Shown: positions 31,098 to 42,548, counted from the stretch's first letter. The stretch is 64,000 bases of DNA from Puccinia triticina (GCF_026914185.1 NC_070563.1:3555001-3619000), one strand, 5' to 3'. Translations and numbers: made by a program. Notes: generated by a model from the letters alone, not told the origin.

Positions 31098-33393
31098 AAA
31101 ATCTTGTGCAACTTTGAATACCATAATAGAGCTGTCCTGATTGCATGGTGAGAAATCTTGCCACCCAGGCGACTGAGTACTTTTGGTAGGTTCTTGATGT
31201 GAACCTGTTTTTGAGTTGCACAATCAATCATGAGCTCGTGTAGCTGATGTTTGACTGTGTTGTGCATGTCAGTGATCGTTGTGTGCATTGAGGAGTTTCT
31301 TCCCTTAAGGAAGCGCTTGATGGAGGCGTGCAGACTCTCAATTCTGGATGTGGTGACGTTATCAAAGTGAAGTACATCACTGATCAGGTACTTGACAAAT
31401 TGGTCGTTCAGAGGGAACCAGTTCTTTTCGAGATACGCCATGATCTCAGGTGTGCAGGTTGACTCTAACTTCACCAAGTTCTTATTGTAGATGCTGGCCG
31501 ATCTAGAAAACAATAGACAGTTCCACGCCTGTCGGAATTTTTGATAAGCTTCGTCGCCAAGGATTGGACGGCAGTGCGCAAAGAGGTTTTGGCCGATGTG
31601 CCACTGACAAAGGAGGTTGCGGGTAGTTGGGAAGACAGTTTTGATGGTGGTCATGAGGGCTGACTCCTTGTCGGTAAGGATGACAGATGGGACGTGCGGT
31701 TGAAGCGCCACTTTCAGCTGTTGCAACGCCCAAAGAAAATCGGGTTCCTGCTCCTTGGCGAGAAAACAAAATCCAAGAGTGAATGATTGGCTGCACGAGT
31801 TGATCCCTCCAATGTATAACAGAGGCATGTCGTAAAGGTTTGTCTTGTAAGTCGCATCAATCTCAATGCAATATGGGTGGTTCTTTGCAAGCTCTAGAGA
31901 TTCTGGAAGCGTGAAAAATAAAGCTGATAAGTGATCAGAGCCTGTTTGGAGATCCGCTGAGGTTTTCACTTGGTAATTGAAGGATTTTGCTCTGAGGCAG
32001 TCAATCACGGCTGACATGGGAGATTTTCCGTCAAGTTTGCGCTTCTTTTCTTGGTAATTGAAGTTATGGATTGATTTCAATGGAGCCAGAAGTGGAGTCA
32101 AACTAGTTTTCATCAACGAGTTTTTGGCTTTGATCGGCATAACCCCGGCGGCGCGAAACTTGCTGATTTCTTTGATCTGCTCAGTTGTGAGTTTTTGGTG
32201 GATGGCGTGGGCGGTAGGATGGTCAGAAGGCGCGTGATTGTGGGCGGCGTTTTTGATCTCCAAGTCCCACTTTCCAGTATCAATGTTGTGTGTGACGGTC
32301 AAGCAAAACGGGCACATAGCCTTGCGAGTTTGGTGTTCAATCTTCCTTGGTTGGGGAGCTTTTGAGTGTTTCTTTTCTTGTTCTTTATCACAAGGAGTGT
32401 CCAGACCTTCATTTTTCTGGTCATCACAAGCATTGATTGAGCATTCTTTCTTGTCTTGAGTAGGATCCAGCTGAGTGTTGTCCTGCGTCGTCGTCTAGAG
32501 AATCTTTTCGTTGATGAGGTCGATAGTAACTTGACTTGTCGCACTGGTAAATAACTCGAGTAGCGCCTTTGAAAGGGTACGACCTGGCAGTAGCAATAGC
32601 ATAACCGTTTTCTAGGGCCCACCTCTGGATGCTGTTGTAGCACTTGTCCCTGGATACATAGCTCTGTTTGGGGGGCACTGGAATCGTATGATTCAGTTCA
32701 GAATCCAAGGTTTTGTTGACTTCTGTTTGGGACTCGGCGTCAAGTAGATGATTGCGGTGCATTCCTGAAGAGCTGACGTTGTTTTTGGTGTCCGGTAAGG
32801 CGGCGGTAGGGGTGAGAGGCTCCATTTTACGATTGATTTGAGAATTCATTGTTTCATTGACTTCCGTTTGGGTTTTGGTATCAACTAGTAGAGGATCAAG
32901 ATGAATTCCCGAAAAACTGATGCCATCGTTCATGTCCGGTGCAGCGGTAGGGCTGAGAGGCTCCATTGTCGATACGTTGGCGGCGTTGAAATTTTGGGAT
33001 ATCTATGATATACGCATGTACATATATCTTTCTATTTGAGTGACAGACCCCCGGGGTTGATTCCCTTCTGGGGGTGTCTGGTCTTTACCCCCCATAAGGG
33101 GACCCGAGTATTATTTTCTTCATTGATTATTTCAAAATTTTCTTCTGCTTGGGGGGATGGCCCCAGCACCTCAATAATTTTTGAGAGAGGTAATAATTAC
33201 CTTATCTCTAGATATATACAGAAAAAGAAACAGAATGTCTAGGTCTTCTTGTGCAGTGCGCGAAGAGCCGTTGCAGAAGCGCGCACTGGCGCTGAGACGT
33301 CGAGAAGACGACTCCTGCAGTGCGCAAAGAGTTTTCCGCAGTGCGCAAAGAGTTTTCCGCAGTGCGCAAAGTAAGTCCGTAAAACAATAAAAC

Positions 33394-34312
33394 CAAAATT
33401 TCACTCAGGGGAACAAACTGAGCATGCTGAGCCAAAAAAACAAAATGTCCCAAACTGAGAAAAAATCATTGGACAATGTTTTGGGATGGTTTTTTTTCAT
33501 GGGCCTGGCGGGCCTTGAGCGGGCCTGAAACGGGCCTGCCCCAAAAGCATATTGGGTCAGTATTAAAGGAGTTTTGCCTTGCCCTGGGAACTTCTGGGGA
33601 TTTTGATGGGCCCAAAATCTCAACATGGGCTTTTGGTGATCTAGAAGACGTATTAACCCGGGCCACTGAATAGCCCATGAGCCTTTGAATTCCCAGAAAA
33701 CCCACCATGAGCCCCCACATAGCTAATGGGCTCTTATGAAGATCCCTATGGGCCAACAGATAGTTCCATCATGGGATCCCATGGGCTTTTTGCTTCCTTT
33801 CTAGGCCACAAAAAGCCCATGGGGGGCTTTTTGGACCACCAAAAGCCCATGAGGATATCTGTTGGCCCATGGAGATCTTCATGGGCCACTGAAAGCCGAT
33901 GAGGGTATCTGTCGGCCCATGGAGATTTTCATGGGCTACCAAGAGCCCATTAGCTATGTGGGGGCTCATGGTGGGCTTTCTGGGAATTCAAAGGCCCATG
34001 GGCTATTCAGTGGCCCGGGTTGATACTTCTAGACCACCAAAAGCCCATGTTGAGATTTTGGGCCCATCAAAAGCCCCAGAAGCTCCCAGGGCAAGGCAAA
34101 ACTCCTTTAATACTGACCCAATGTGCTTTTGGGGCAGGCCCATCTCAGGCCCACTCAAGGCCCGCCAGGCCCCTGAAAAAAAAACCATCCCAAAACATTG
34201 TCCAATGATTTTTGCTCAGTTTGGGACATTTTGTTTTTTTGGCTCAGCATGCTCAGTTTGTTCCCCTCAGTGAAATTTTGGTTTTATTGTTTTCATGTTG
34301 ACTTTTATTTTT
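33394..34312. repeat. Imperfect palindrome (foldback element) into which the MULE inserted
   Basis: The arms 33394-33757 and about 33895-34312 are reverse complements (AAAATTTCACTCAGGGGAAC..., GAGCATGCTGAGCC, ...GGGCCTGAAACGGGCC). The loop region is built of GGCCCATGG/CATGGGC repeats. The outer tip of the left arm lies on the far side of the MULE at about 22612-22637 (ATAAAAGTCAACATG). No coding beyond shadow ORFs. Confidence 0.8.
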
Positions 34313-34315
34313 TCA

Positions 34316-34429
34316 GACCTACTTTGCGCAGCAGCAAAAAACTCTTTGCGCACAGAATGGACCGTCCCCCGACGTCAAGCCCGCTGTGCGCGCAAGCCAA
34401 AAAATACTTCGCGCACAGTGACTTCCCCC
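34316..34429 (+). repeat. Solitary MULE-type terminal repeat, related subfamily
   Basis: AGACCTACTTTGCGCAGCAGC... CTCTTTGCGCACAG ... CTTCGCGCACAGTG is a diverged version of the left MULE TIR and, like it, is followed by A(A/C)TTCCCCCAAAA. No opposite end was found, so this is a truncated or solo end next to the palindrome. Confidence 0.55.
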
Positions 34430-34654
34430 AAAAGAAGGAGGGCCCTGTGTTGCTCGGCTGCAGTTGCCCGGCCTAACACTGAGATTCCAGAACCGGGTGG
34501 TTCCCACTCCTCTCTATCCCCGGGTCTCCCGAAGGGGGGCGGCCCGCGGGGCCAAAGCGGAAGTCCCGAGAAAAGCGGGCCCGTGGCCAGACCATGCCCG
34601 CCCGTGCTTGGGCAGCCTGTCTGGTCATCCTTGTTGGCAGCCATCAAAACCGTG

Positions 34655-35420
34655 ATGAAGAGTGCATAGAACTCTTTGATGGCCGCTGCCATTGAGAGAG
34701 TGCATCGCTCCTTTTATGACCGGCACTGGCCATTGAGGGAGTGTGTGTCACTCTTGATGACCGGTAACGGCCATCAAGAGAGTGCATGGCTCTCTCCAAT
34801 GACGGGTAACGGCCATCAAGAGAGTGCATGTCTCTCTCCGATGACCATCAACAGCCATCAAGAGAGTGCATAGCTCTCTCCGATGACCAGTAACGGCCAT
34901 CAAGAGTGTGCATAGCTCTTTCCAATGACCGGTACCGACCGTCAAGAGAGTGTGCAGCGCTCTCAATGACCAGTACCACGGCCATCAAGAGAGTTCCCTC
35001 AACAACTGGTACCGTTCATTCAAGAGTGCTATATATGTACTCTCTTGACGGCATGTACCGGTCATCCAAGAGTGCCATGTCACATGTGACTCTTCCTCGG
35101 GAGACCGGGGCCATTGACAGAGTGGAGAACTTTTGATGACCGGTACAAAGGGCTTCAAGAGAGCTTGAGTCTGTAGCTCGATGACCGGTGGCGGCCATCA
35201 AGAGAAATTACGACCTATGCGTATTGATGGCCGGCCACATTTCTACCTCTCAATCAGTGGTTTAAGACCGGTCATCAGGAGGCTTCTTCCTCTCAGCGAC
35301 AGGCCTGATTGCTCATTCAGATTTATTTCTCTAGATGACCCTTCTGACAGGTCATTGAGGGGATTTGCAGGTCATCGAGGGGATTACACAGCTCAATGAC
35401 CCTGACTCGTCAGCCCCAGG
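34655..35420 (+). repeat. Minisatellite of ~42-48 bp units
   Basis: About 16-18 units on the theme CCATCAAGAGAGTGCAT..CTCTCTCC.ATGACCGGTAACGG. Each unit has inverted similarity within itself (CATCAAGAGAG/CTCTCTTGATG). Units drift in length and sequence towards the right. ORFs on both strands are repeat artefacts. Confidence 0.85.
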
Positions 35421-35728
35421 GCCATCAAGTGTAATCAACCTCTTAAGCTTGCCTGCACACAAGTGTGTACAGGCCAGTATTGTATGCCCTGTAGGGCCCT
35501 GGCAACGGAGGTGGGGTGTGAGGGCCCAGGGGGGCATGGCAAGGTCGGATACTTAAAGAGCATGTAGGAAGCTGTTTGTCCCCCCAGGGGATCTGGTTGC
35601 GTCCCACCCCCTCCCTGAAGGCCCTAGTACTCACTTGAGTAGGTGCCTTCTTGATTTCAAAAAACAGCAATTTTGAACTTAATTAACAAAACTTGAACAA
35701 ACCAAAAAATTTAAACTCAAAGATAATA

Positions 35729-35929
35729 GGGGGGTTCACAATAGGATTTTAATAAAACTTTGGAGCCCATTTTAAGGCCTTTATGAACAATGTTTTGGAA
35801 TTTTTTTAAGCTGTTCACATTTGGGTGTTCCTTGGCAATCAGAGCAACTTCTACGTTTTCTGAAAATCGGTTCACAAAGTCCTTAAAATGGGCTCTAAAG
35901 TTTTATTAAAATCCTATTGTGAACCCCCC
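35729..35929. mobile_element. 201 bp MITE with TA duplication
   Basis: Terminal inverted repeats of ~50 bp begin GGGGGGTTCACAATAGGATT. The dinucleotide TA flanks it at 35727-35728 and 35930-35931. A TA duplication and small size fit a Tc1/mariner-type (Stowaway-like) MITE. It lies in an A-rich stretch (35670-36090) that is otherwise empty. Confidence 0.8.
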
Positions 35930-36089
35930 TAATAAAACAAATTAAACTGAAACAAAACAAAACAAAAAAATTCAACTCACACAAAAAAAAAAACTTTGAA
36001 TTCAAACAAAACAAAAAATTTATACTCAAACAACAAAACAGACTTTCAACTAAAACAAACAAACAAGTTGAAAAACACAAATTTTAAAC

Positions 36090-38250
36090 TTTTTATTCTT
36101 TTGCCTGCAATTTCAATGAAATGCAGCATGAGACCATGAAGTCAGTTGCTGTGAAAGATTTCAAAAGAAAAAACTTGTCATAGGGGACCACATGGCGGTT
36201 ATGATATTCCGTCCCTGCCTTTTGAACTTGTTTTCCATCATCAAGTCTCCAATAGTCAGGATATGCATTTTCTGTCAACTCAGTTGTGGGTCAAAAACTC
36301 TTTGGATATCCATATTGCACCTGTACTCTTTCCAACATTTATAATTGACACCACAGGGGCCGTGGAGCATGTTGCTTGTAAGTATTTCATACAGGTGTGG
36401 CTCCTTCACTGGATCAAGAATTTTGGCAGTTGTCAAAGAATCAATTTGTGAAATAGTTCTGTGCATGTTGGTGGATCACATAATGGACATGAGATGAGCA
36501 TGGGGAAGCCCTTGTTTCTGAAATTCTATGGTAAAGACATGAGTCATGACATGACCTAGACTGTCTTTCTCCAGTAGATCATTGAGAAATGATAATAATT
36601 TTCACAAAAATATCCTTGTAACAATGTAAGGCCTGTTGCTTGGCTGTTCATTTGTTTGTAGAGCCTCTTGCATTTCTTTCCATTTTTGATTGGCTCTCAT
36701 GTTAATGAAAAGTGATGGAGGACCAAATTACTGAACAATCACCCTTGCATCTTGGTACAATTTAATCATGTTCCTGGGAGAGCCGCCAAATGCTGATGGA
36801 AGGGCCCATGATATCAAGTTTTTTCTGTCAAGATTCAGCTAATCCACGGCAAATCACTGCCTTCAAGTCAGCTTGGTGGTAGACAAGATAGTCGAGGCAA
36901 GACCTTTTGACACAGATGTACATGTCCACAATGAATTCCTGGGATAGGGCTTTGTCATGTATGATGAAAAAAAAGTTTTCATCCTTTTCAAAACACCTGG
37001 TCGCGTGTCATTCCACAGACTGAGAGAAAAATATGCAGTATCAATTTTTGTGCTAGGGAATGGATGACGGCTGGCACTTACAATTCCCGGGTATAGGGTA
37101 ATCTTTCAGCCATCCCTTTACTCCAAATGGGGAAAAAATTGGATAGCGGAGTGCCAGGTATCCAGGGAATAATGTATCAAACGCCTCCGCCATGAGTATG
37201 CAAAGCTATGTCCCGTGGACCAATTCTATCTTTGTCATAACTGTCCAGAATATGTGCCACCTCTCTCTTTGTCATAACTGGCCAGAATATATGCCACTTC
37301 ATTAAAGCCCGCTCCATTGTACGTGTTTGCGTTGAGCCCTGGTCTGTTGAGTGCTGTTAGGACAAATGTTGCAGCTGAGTTTTCCTTGAGCTATTGGTCA
37401 ATTGTGCAATAAAACTTAGTGTAGGAATTGTTTGTCAAGATGAATCTCTGGATCTGGTTCAGGATATTGAAATCAACTTGGCCCCCACATTTTTGTTGTG
37501 ACATACCAGTCTCTTTTTCTTCATCACCACCAACAACATAGATTTGAGAGAACTATGCTTTGTCTTTGCTATGGTGATTATCTTTGGGTAAGTTGTGGAA
37601 CAGGCTGCCTTTGAATTTGAAGGTATAAATGCCATGTTGCCCCTGGACACTGATCAACATCAGCCGTGAGAGCTAATTCCAGATTTTTCTTTGAAATTCC
37701 TTCAAACCTAGAGGCATTGTACATGGTTCAGGTCTCAGTGTTGCAGGCAGTAAGACAAGAACAGCGCTTACGTTGATCTTGGACTTTTAAAATTCCTTTC
37801 AAGAATAAAGGATAGTTCTTGCCGCTGTAGGTGATTGGAACGGAAACCTTTCCTTTCTGACAGCACATCGAGTATGATAATTTTTCTGTGTCCTTCCCAG
37901 GGCCAGTTCTCTCACATTTCAAGTGTAAAGCCCCACATTTCTGGCATTGTTCAGAGTAAGGGCCTAATATATAATTGGGCATTTTGTCACCAAACTTAGA
38001 CAATACATATTCTTTGGTATTCAGCTGGTATGGCAAGTCCTTGGACTGTGGCCTTAGTTGTGGAAACTTTGACAACTAAAGTACATATCAAGAGCTTTTT
38101 CCAGATATTGAGCAGAGCAATTGTTTTGAACTTTGGGACAGGGACTGAAAGGTCTGGACTATTAACCGGGCTTGGCTCAAATGTTTGTACCAAATTAATG
38201 CAGGGCTATCATGACAATCTGAATATATCTGGGATAGAAAATCCCTGGCG
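36090..38250 (-). pseudogene. Helitron replicase, decayed N-terminal part
   Basis: Read leftwards in broken frames. An upstream Cys-rich block (CQKCGALHLKCERTG, then MCCQKGKVSVP at 37728-38075) is typical of Helitron N-termini. The central Helitron-like segment (PRNMIKLYQDARVIVQ, GPPSLFINMRANQKWKEMQE) lies near 36620-36800. The HUH-nuclease motif is FQKQGLPHAHLM near 36490-36530, and after it come MLHGPCG (36275-36466) and YPDYWRLDDG...VVPYDKFFLL (36093-36278). Many stops and frameshifts occur; no helicase part was recognised. The protein would be a rolling-circle Rep. The identification is by motif order. Confidence 0.75.
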
Positions 38251-40671
38251 ATGACCATGGAATATTTTAAACCAACAAACTATGCTTTACAAATAGAAAT
38301 AACTCAGAGTACATGTTACTGCATGGTTACAAGATTATTCAGGCATAAGTACAAGCTGAGATCAATGTGATAATCTAACAAAATATCTGTGTAGAATTCA
38401 TTATAGGGTGCAATGCCATGTGAGATAGTGGGGGACTTCCCGTTGGAATCTGTGGGTCTCCGAGGAGTGATCTGGACCCCAAAAAGCTATATTTCCCTGG
38501 GAAAATCTAGACTTTTTGGGTCTAGATTGACATCTGCAAGGGTCCAAGATCGCAGGGGAAGTCCTCTAGTGTAATAAAGGGGTAGGGGACGGCTCTCAAT
38601 AGTCAATTCAAGTCTTAATGTGAATCTTTAAGCTGCGGAGTGATCCTCACTTTGAGAAGGGATAGGAAGTGCTTCCAATGGAGGGCACATTTTTTTTGGA
38701 ATGTTTTGTGTCAGCCAAGATATCTTTCCTGCTGCACTTTTTTGAACCTGTGCTTTGGACTGAGTCGTAATGATTATCACTCAAAACCATATGTACCTGC
38801 GACCCCCCTCAGACTTGGATGAGCCGATGATGACTGGATCATTGGGGCCGTCAAGTTGAATTGGTTTTGACGCAAACTACATTGATTTTCCAAAGATATC
38901 CTGGTCAAGCACTTGATGTCAACATTATGGAAGCTCAGCATTCAAAGACATCTAATTTACAAATTGGACCGGCGGCGCACAACCAAAAATTGAGCCGAGG
39001 TGTTAGCGTTCAACGGATGTGGAATCATGTTATGTGCCATGATCGTGATGAGACTCAAACCAAGAACATGGACGGAGGTGTAGGTTTCCGAAGTATGTAT
39101 TTACATAAAGATGCATATGCCAGTTGTGAACTACGCAGAGTAGGAGGTTATGGCAGATAAAGCAATAAAGATTGCTGAGTAAAAGTGCTCAGCTTTGATA
39201 ATCACCCTGATTTGCCAAGAATAGCAACAAAAATATGACATGTCCCATGCACGGCAAAGGCAATTTTGACATTTGGCCTGGTTGGACCGGCATTGGAAGA
39301 TAATTGATTACAAGTCTTTGTAAGACCTGTTGATGAGGTTTAGGGTGTAAAACTAAGGGGTGCAGTTTTTGTAAGCTGAGGCTATCTGTGTCCAAATATT
39401 GGCTAAGGTTGAGCCGAGCTCAAAAAAGTTCAAACACAATGAGGATGATCAATATGTTGGGCTCTTATGTATTTGACTGCAAATAAATCTTCCAGCGCTT
39501 TCCAGCGCCAGTGGCAAGATTGGTGTAGTTTGAGCAAAGCATATAAGGCAAGGGTTTTGAGCGCAGTGCTATGTACGCGAGGTAGCAGAGGTGAGTTGAG
39601 ATAGGTTGAGATTGTGGGAAATGGAGTGTTCCTATTTTGGATTGAGTAGAGAGTTGAGTTCCGGTCCTGGGATAGGCTTTTTTGCGGGAAAAAGGAGCGA
39701 TAAGCATTGAATTAGGCAGGAGGAGGGAAAGGAATGAAAATGGCAATACAGATTGAAGCTGAACAACAGAGAGGATGTCCTGAGGAAACAAAACAAAGGC
39801 TGTAGAAAAAGGAAACAGATGAGACAAAAGGATCAGGCACCGTATTAAGGGAGAGATCAGCTTTTGGGGAGAGAGCAAACAATATAAATAGAACCCGTCA
39901 GACATCAGAGGAAAGTCAAGGCGCCCGAGTTTCAGACTCACTATGGTAGCCTTCAGGAGGGGAAATGCTGGATTTTTTTTCTTCCAAGAAATGGGAAATC
40001 TCTGTAGGAGATAACCTAAACATTATTTTCCCCCACTTCAAACTCCTCAATGTCCATCCCCCCTGGCAAGGAATGTCCAGTAAATGTTGTTCTGGGGTCA
40101 ATTTCTGTAACCAATCTGCCCCCTTTGAGGCCGTGTGAGCTCAGGAAATTTTAAATGTTGAGCTCATAAATACCTGGAAGACCACTTCAGATCCAATCCA
40201 GAGTAGGTGGATTGGGCTGATAATTATGAGAGGCAGTAAGTTAAAAAACAGGGAATGAAAGCTGAGATAGCAGCTGGCTACAAGTCTGTCTACTCATTTT
40301 TCTTTCAACCACAAGCTACATTTTTTAAATCATTTTCCAAAAAAAAAAACCCTGTCTTTTACAAGAAACCCTCAAGTCTGTAGGGCCAATGGTGTGGCAT
40401 TGGAGGTAAGTTCTTCTTCGGAGACACCTCGCGCCTCCTCGCTCCGGAGAGACTTGGGCTGATGACGCAGCTGACCGGCCGATGGGTTCGAGTGTGAAGT
40501 AACAGACCCCCGATCAGCTCGGTCTTTCTTCGGGGTGCACTCGTGAGCTCCGCCCGAGGCGTGGTCCCACCAGCCGCGTTGAACTCAAGTCTCACCCAGT
40601 TAATCCCAACCTAATCAGCATCAAATACCTTTCGACATCCCAACCCACTCACCAAAACACTCCGTTCGAGG
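38251..40671. other. No gene recognised; upstream of U1-70K
   Basis: ORFs at 38861-39160 (+) and 39465-39941 (-) show no recognisable domain. The latter is pyrimidine-driven Leu/Ser/Phe low complexity. Roughly the last 300 bases should contain the promoter of the gene at 40672; no TATA-like motif stands out. Confidence 0.4.
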
Positions 40672-42548
40672 ATGGTCGGCACTCATCAATTACCACCCAA
40701 CTTGCTCAAACTCTTTGCCCCTCGTCCTCCACTCCCCTACTCCAAACCACTCGGACGGGATCCCGATGTCTCAATCCACAAAAAGCACATCAGCTGCGTA
40801 TCTCCTCTTCTCGATCGTCTGAAGTTGGAAGCCGCTAGCACCAATGAGGATGGCATCAATCAGGAGAATGGAGAAAAGGATCCCTTGGTCGACCGCATGC
40901 CACCTGAGACCTTGACTGACTCGATGCAAGTTCAGTTCGAGCGTCGCCAGGAAGAACGCCGTCGGAGGAAAGAAGAACAACTAGCAAGAGAGGAAGATTG
41001 TGAGTGGTTTTCTTTCCTTGTTATTGTTGATTCTGAAAGTGATCGAAGTATAGACTGATGGTTTTTTTCCCATGATGATCTGCATTAGATGATCCTAAAC
41101 AAGATCCAAACGCCACTGGGGATCCATATCGGACGTTATTTATCTCTCGATTATCATACGAAGTAACCGAATCGGATCTGAAACGAGAGTTTGATATGTA
41201 TGGACCGATTGAAAAACTGGTGATCGTGAAGAATAAACTGACGGGTAAAAGTCAGGGGTATGCGTTCATACTATTTGAACGTGAAAAGGACATGAAGGGT
41301 AAATTTAAAATTTCTTCTCGTTCTCTCATTCTATCATCTATTAGCTCTCTTTTCCGTTCCCACCATACCACTTTTCTTCTCACTTTCTTCAACATCAACA
41401 TTTTCAGCTCCAATCTTTCTTTGTATATCCTGCTGTACAGAGATCATGCAAAGAGAGAAGAAAATTTTCCACATTTCAAAAACGGCCCTGCCCCCATCTT
41501 CATCGAGCGCCATGGTTCACTTGGCCATTCTTTCTTAGCCAGCTGTTTTCCTCTATTTTTCATATTCTCCTTCCATTTTTTTTTATCTTATCTTAGTCGC
41601 ACCATTCCGCCTGAAAAGATGGGTAAGTTGATTCTCTCCTTTCCTGACTCCTCTCCTATCACGCCAATTTCCTTCTCGCATCCGGTACGTTCATGATGCA
41701 TTCATCGTCGCTGTCGAATTTCGAACTCGTTTGTCACGTGTCACCGCGGAATCACCACCCTCGTTGTTCAACTTCTCCACGAACTATCAATCGAATCCGC
41801 TTTTCGATTCCCTTCGGAACCTCGACCTTTGTTTTGAACGCTCGGGATACGATTTCTAACTTGATCTTGCTCAGCCGCATACAAGGATGCTGAAGGACTG
41901 AAGATCAAAGGACGCCGGATTCTAGTAGATGTGGAGCGGGGAAGGACAGTCAAAGGCTGGAAGCCTCGTCGTCTCGGTGGTGGACTAGGAGGCCGACCGA
42001 AAGCACCATCAGCAGCAGTCGCAGCGCAACCAGACTTAGCCCCAGCTTCTGGTGGATTCGGATTTCGAGGCGGTTCTGGCCCACGGCCTGGGGGCGGGGG
42101 TGGAGGAGGTTTCAGACCTGGAGGTGGAGGTGGAGGGGGGGGTGGCTTTCGCAACGGGTCATCTTCTGGCCCTGGCGCAGGACGAATGGGTGATCGCGGA
42201 TTTGGTGGAGGGGGTAGACCAGGAAATGACCGTTTCGGAAGTAGTGGTGGTAGCAGTCGGGGCGGTCGGGATCGAGGATTCGGCGATCGGCCTGGAGGTG
42301 CTCCCGGAGGATTTGGCTCTCGTGGCGCTGGAATTGGATACTCAGGCGGCGGCGGAGGCGGCGGCGGCGGAGGAGGAGGATTCTCGGGCACGGGTGCAAA
42401 TGCTGGAGCAGGCCCGGGTCAAGGCTGGGCCAGCCGACAAAACAACTCATCAAGTCAAAACGGATCCAAACGAGAATTTGAAGATTTCCGCAACTCTGAC
42501 AGTCACGGAGGAGGCTACGATGATTACCATAAAAAACCAAGATATTAA
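40672..42548 (+). CDS. snp1: U1 small nuclear ribonucleoprotein 70 kDa
   Basis: Three exons, 40672-40999, 41089-41298 and 41875-42548, give 1,212 nt (403 residues). Residues ~1-110 are the U1-70K head ([17 protein letters not shown]) that contacts other U1 proteins, ending in the Arg/Glu-rich [14 protein letters not shown]. An RRM follows, with RNP2 LFISRL and RNP1 [10 protein letters not shown], which binds stem-loop I of U1 RNA. The family signature [20 protein letters not shown] comes next. The tail (residue ~205 on) is Gly-rich with RGG/GGRD rather than the RS/RD repeats of animals. It acts in the nucleus in 5' splice-site recognition. Introns are 89 and 576 bp, GTGAGT and GGTAAA donors. 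The ATG chosen begins the conserved head. Proline-rich minus ORFs opposite are shadows of the Gly codons. Confidence 0.93.

Larger units (their letters stand above)
23321..32966 (-). pseudogene. MULE transposase fused to AT-hooks and an OTU cysteine-protease domain
   Basis: Reads from ATG 32966 to 23321 once Copia-2 (25120-30859) is skipped. Order: a 47-residue tandem duplication (MEPLSPTAA.../MEPLTPTAA...), a FAR1-like domain (CPFCLTVTH), the MULE core (IEIDATYKTN, SVILTDKESA, LCQWHIGQNL), a SWIM finger (CKNC, GIPCAHTMQKL), AT-hook-like blocks (KGRPKG, KKAGRPAK, KRGRGRPRK), an acidic stretch, then OTU. OTU shows DVDGDGHCGFRS (nucleophile Cys 23864-23866) and a late GKYHF (His 23504-23506). 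Exons after Copia-2: 25114-25059, 24984-24541, 24464-24360, 24291-24031, 23947-23321. All junctions are phase 0. Defects: Copia-2, a hairpin insert at 30994-31097, a one-base frameshift near 32490 and a TGA at 23612. Confidence 0.85.
22651..33380 (-). mobile_element. MULE DNA transposon carrying Copia-2
   Basis: Terminal inverted repeats start (A)ACGGACTTACTTTGCGCAC: left 22651-22759, right 33251-33380. A 13 bp direct repeat AAAACAATAAAAC abuts both ends (22638-22650, 33381-33393). The uninterrupted target is preserved, inverted, in the other arm of the surrounding palindrome near 34270-34312, which confirms the borders. Without Copia-2 the element is about 5 kb. It carries one gene, the MULE-OTU transposase at 23321-32966. 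Confidence 0.85.

Noticed and set aside
33181..33453. ORFs reading SAQRVFRSAQRVF or LRTAENSLRTAENS
   Set aside because: Frames of the 21 bp unit in the MULE terminal repeat.
39465..39941. 158-residue minus-strand ORF with Leu/Ser/Phe runs
   Set aside because: Pyrimidine-rich composition, no conserved motif, no clear splice partners; kept as unassigned intergenic sequence.
41196..41696. U1-70K read through into 41299-41874 as a coding region
   Set aside because: The joined exons 41298/41875 give [11 protein letters not shown] as in the family; the read-through is low-complexity and belongs to the 576 bp intron.
41768..42391. 207-residue proline-rich minus-strand ORF
   Set aside because: Antisense shadow of the glycine-rich tail of U1-70K; the family signature and splice sites are on the + strand.
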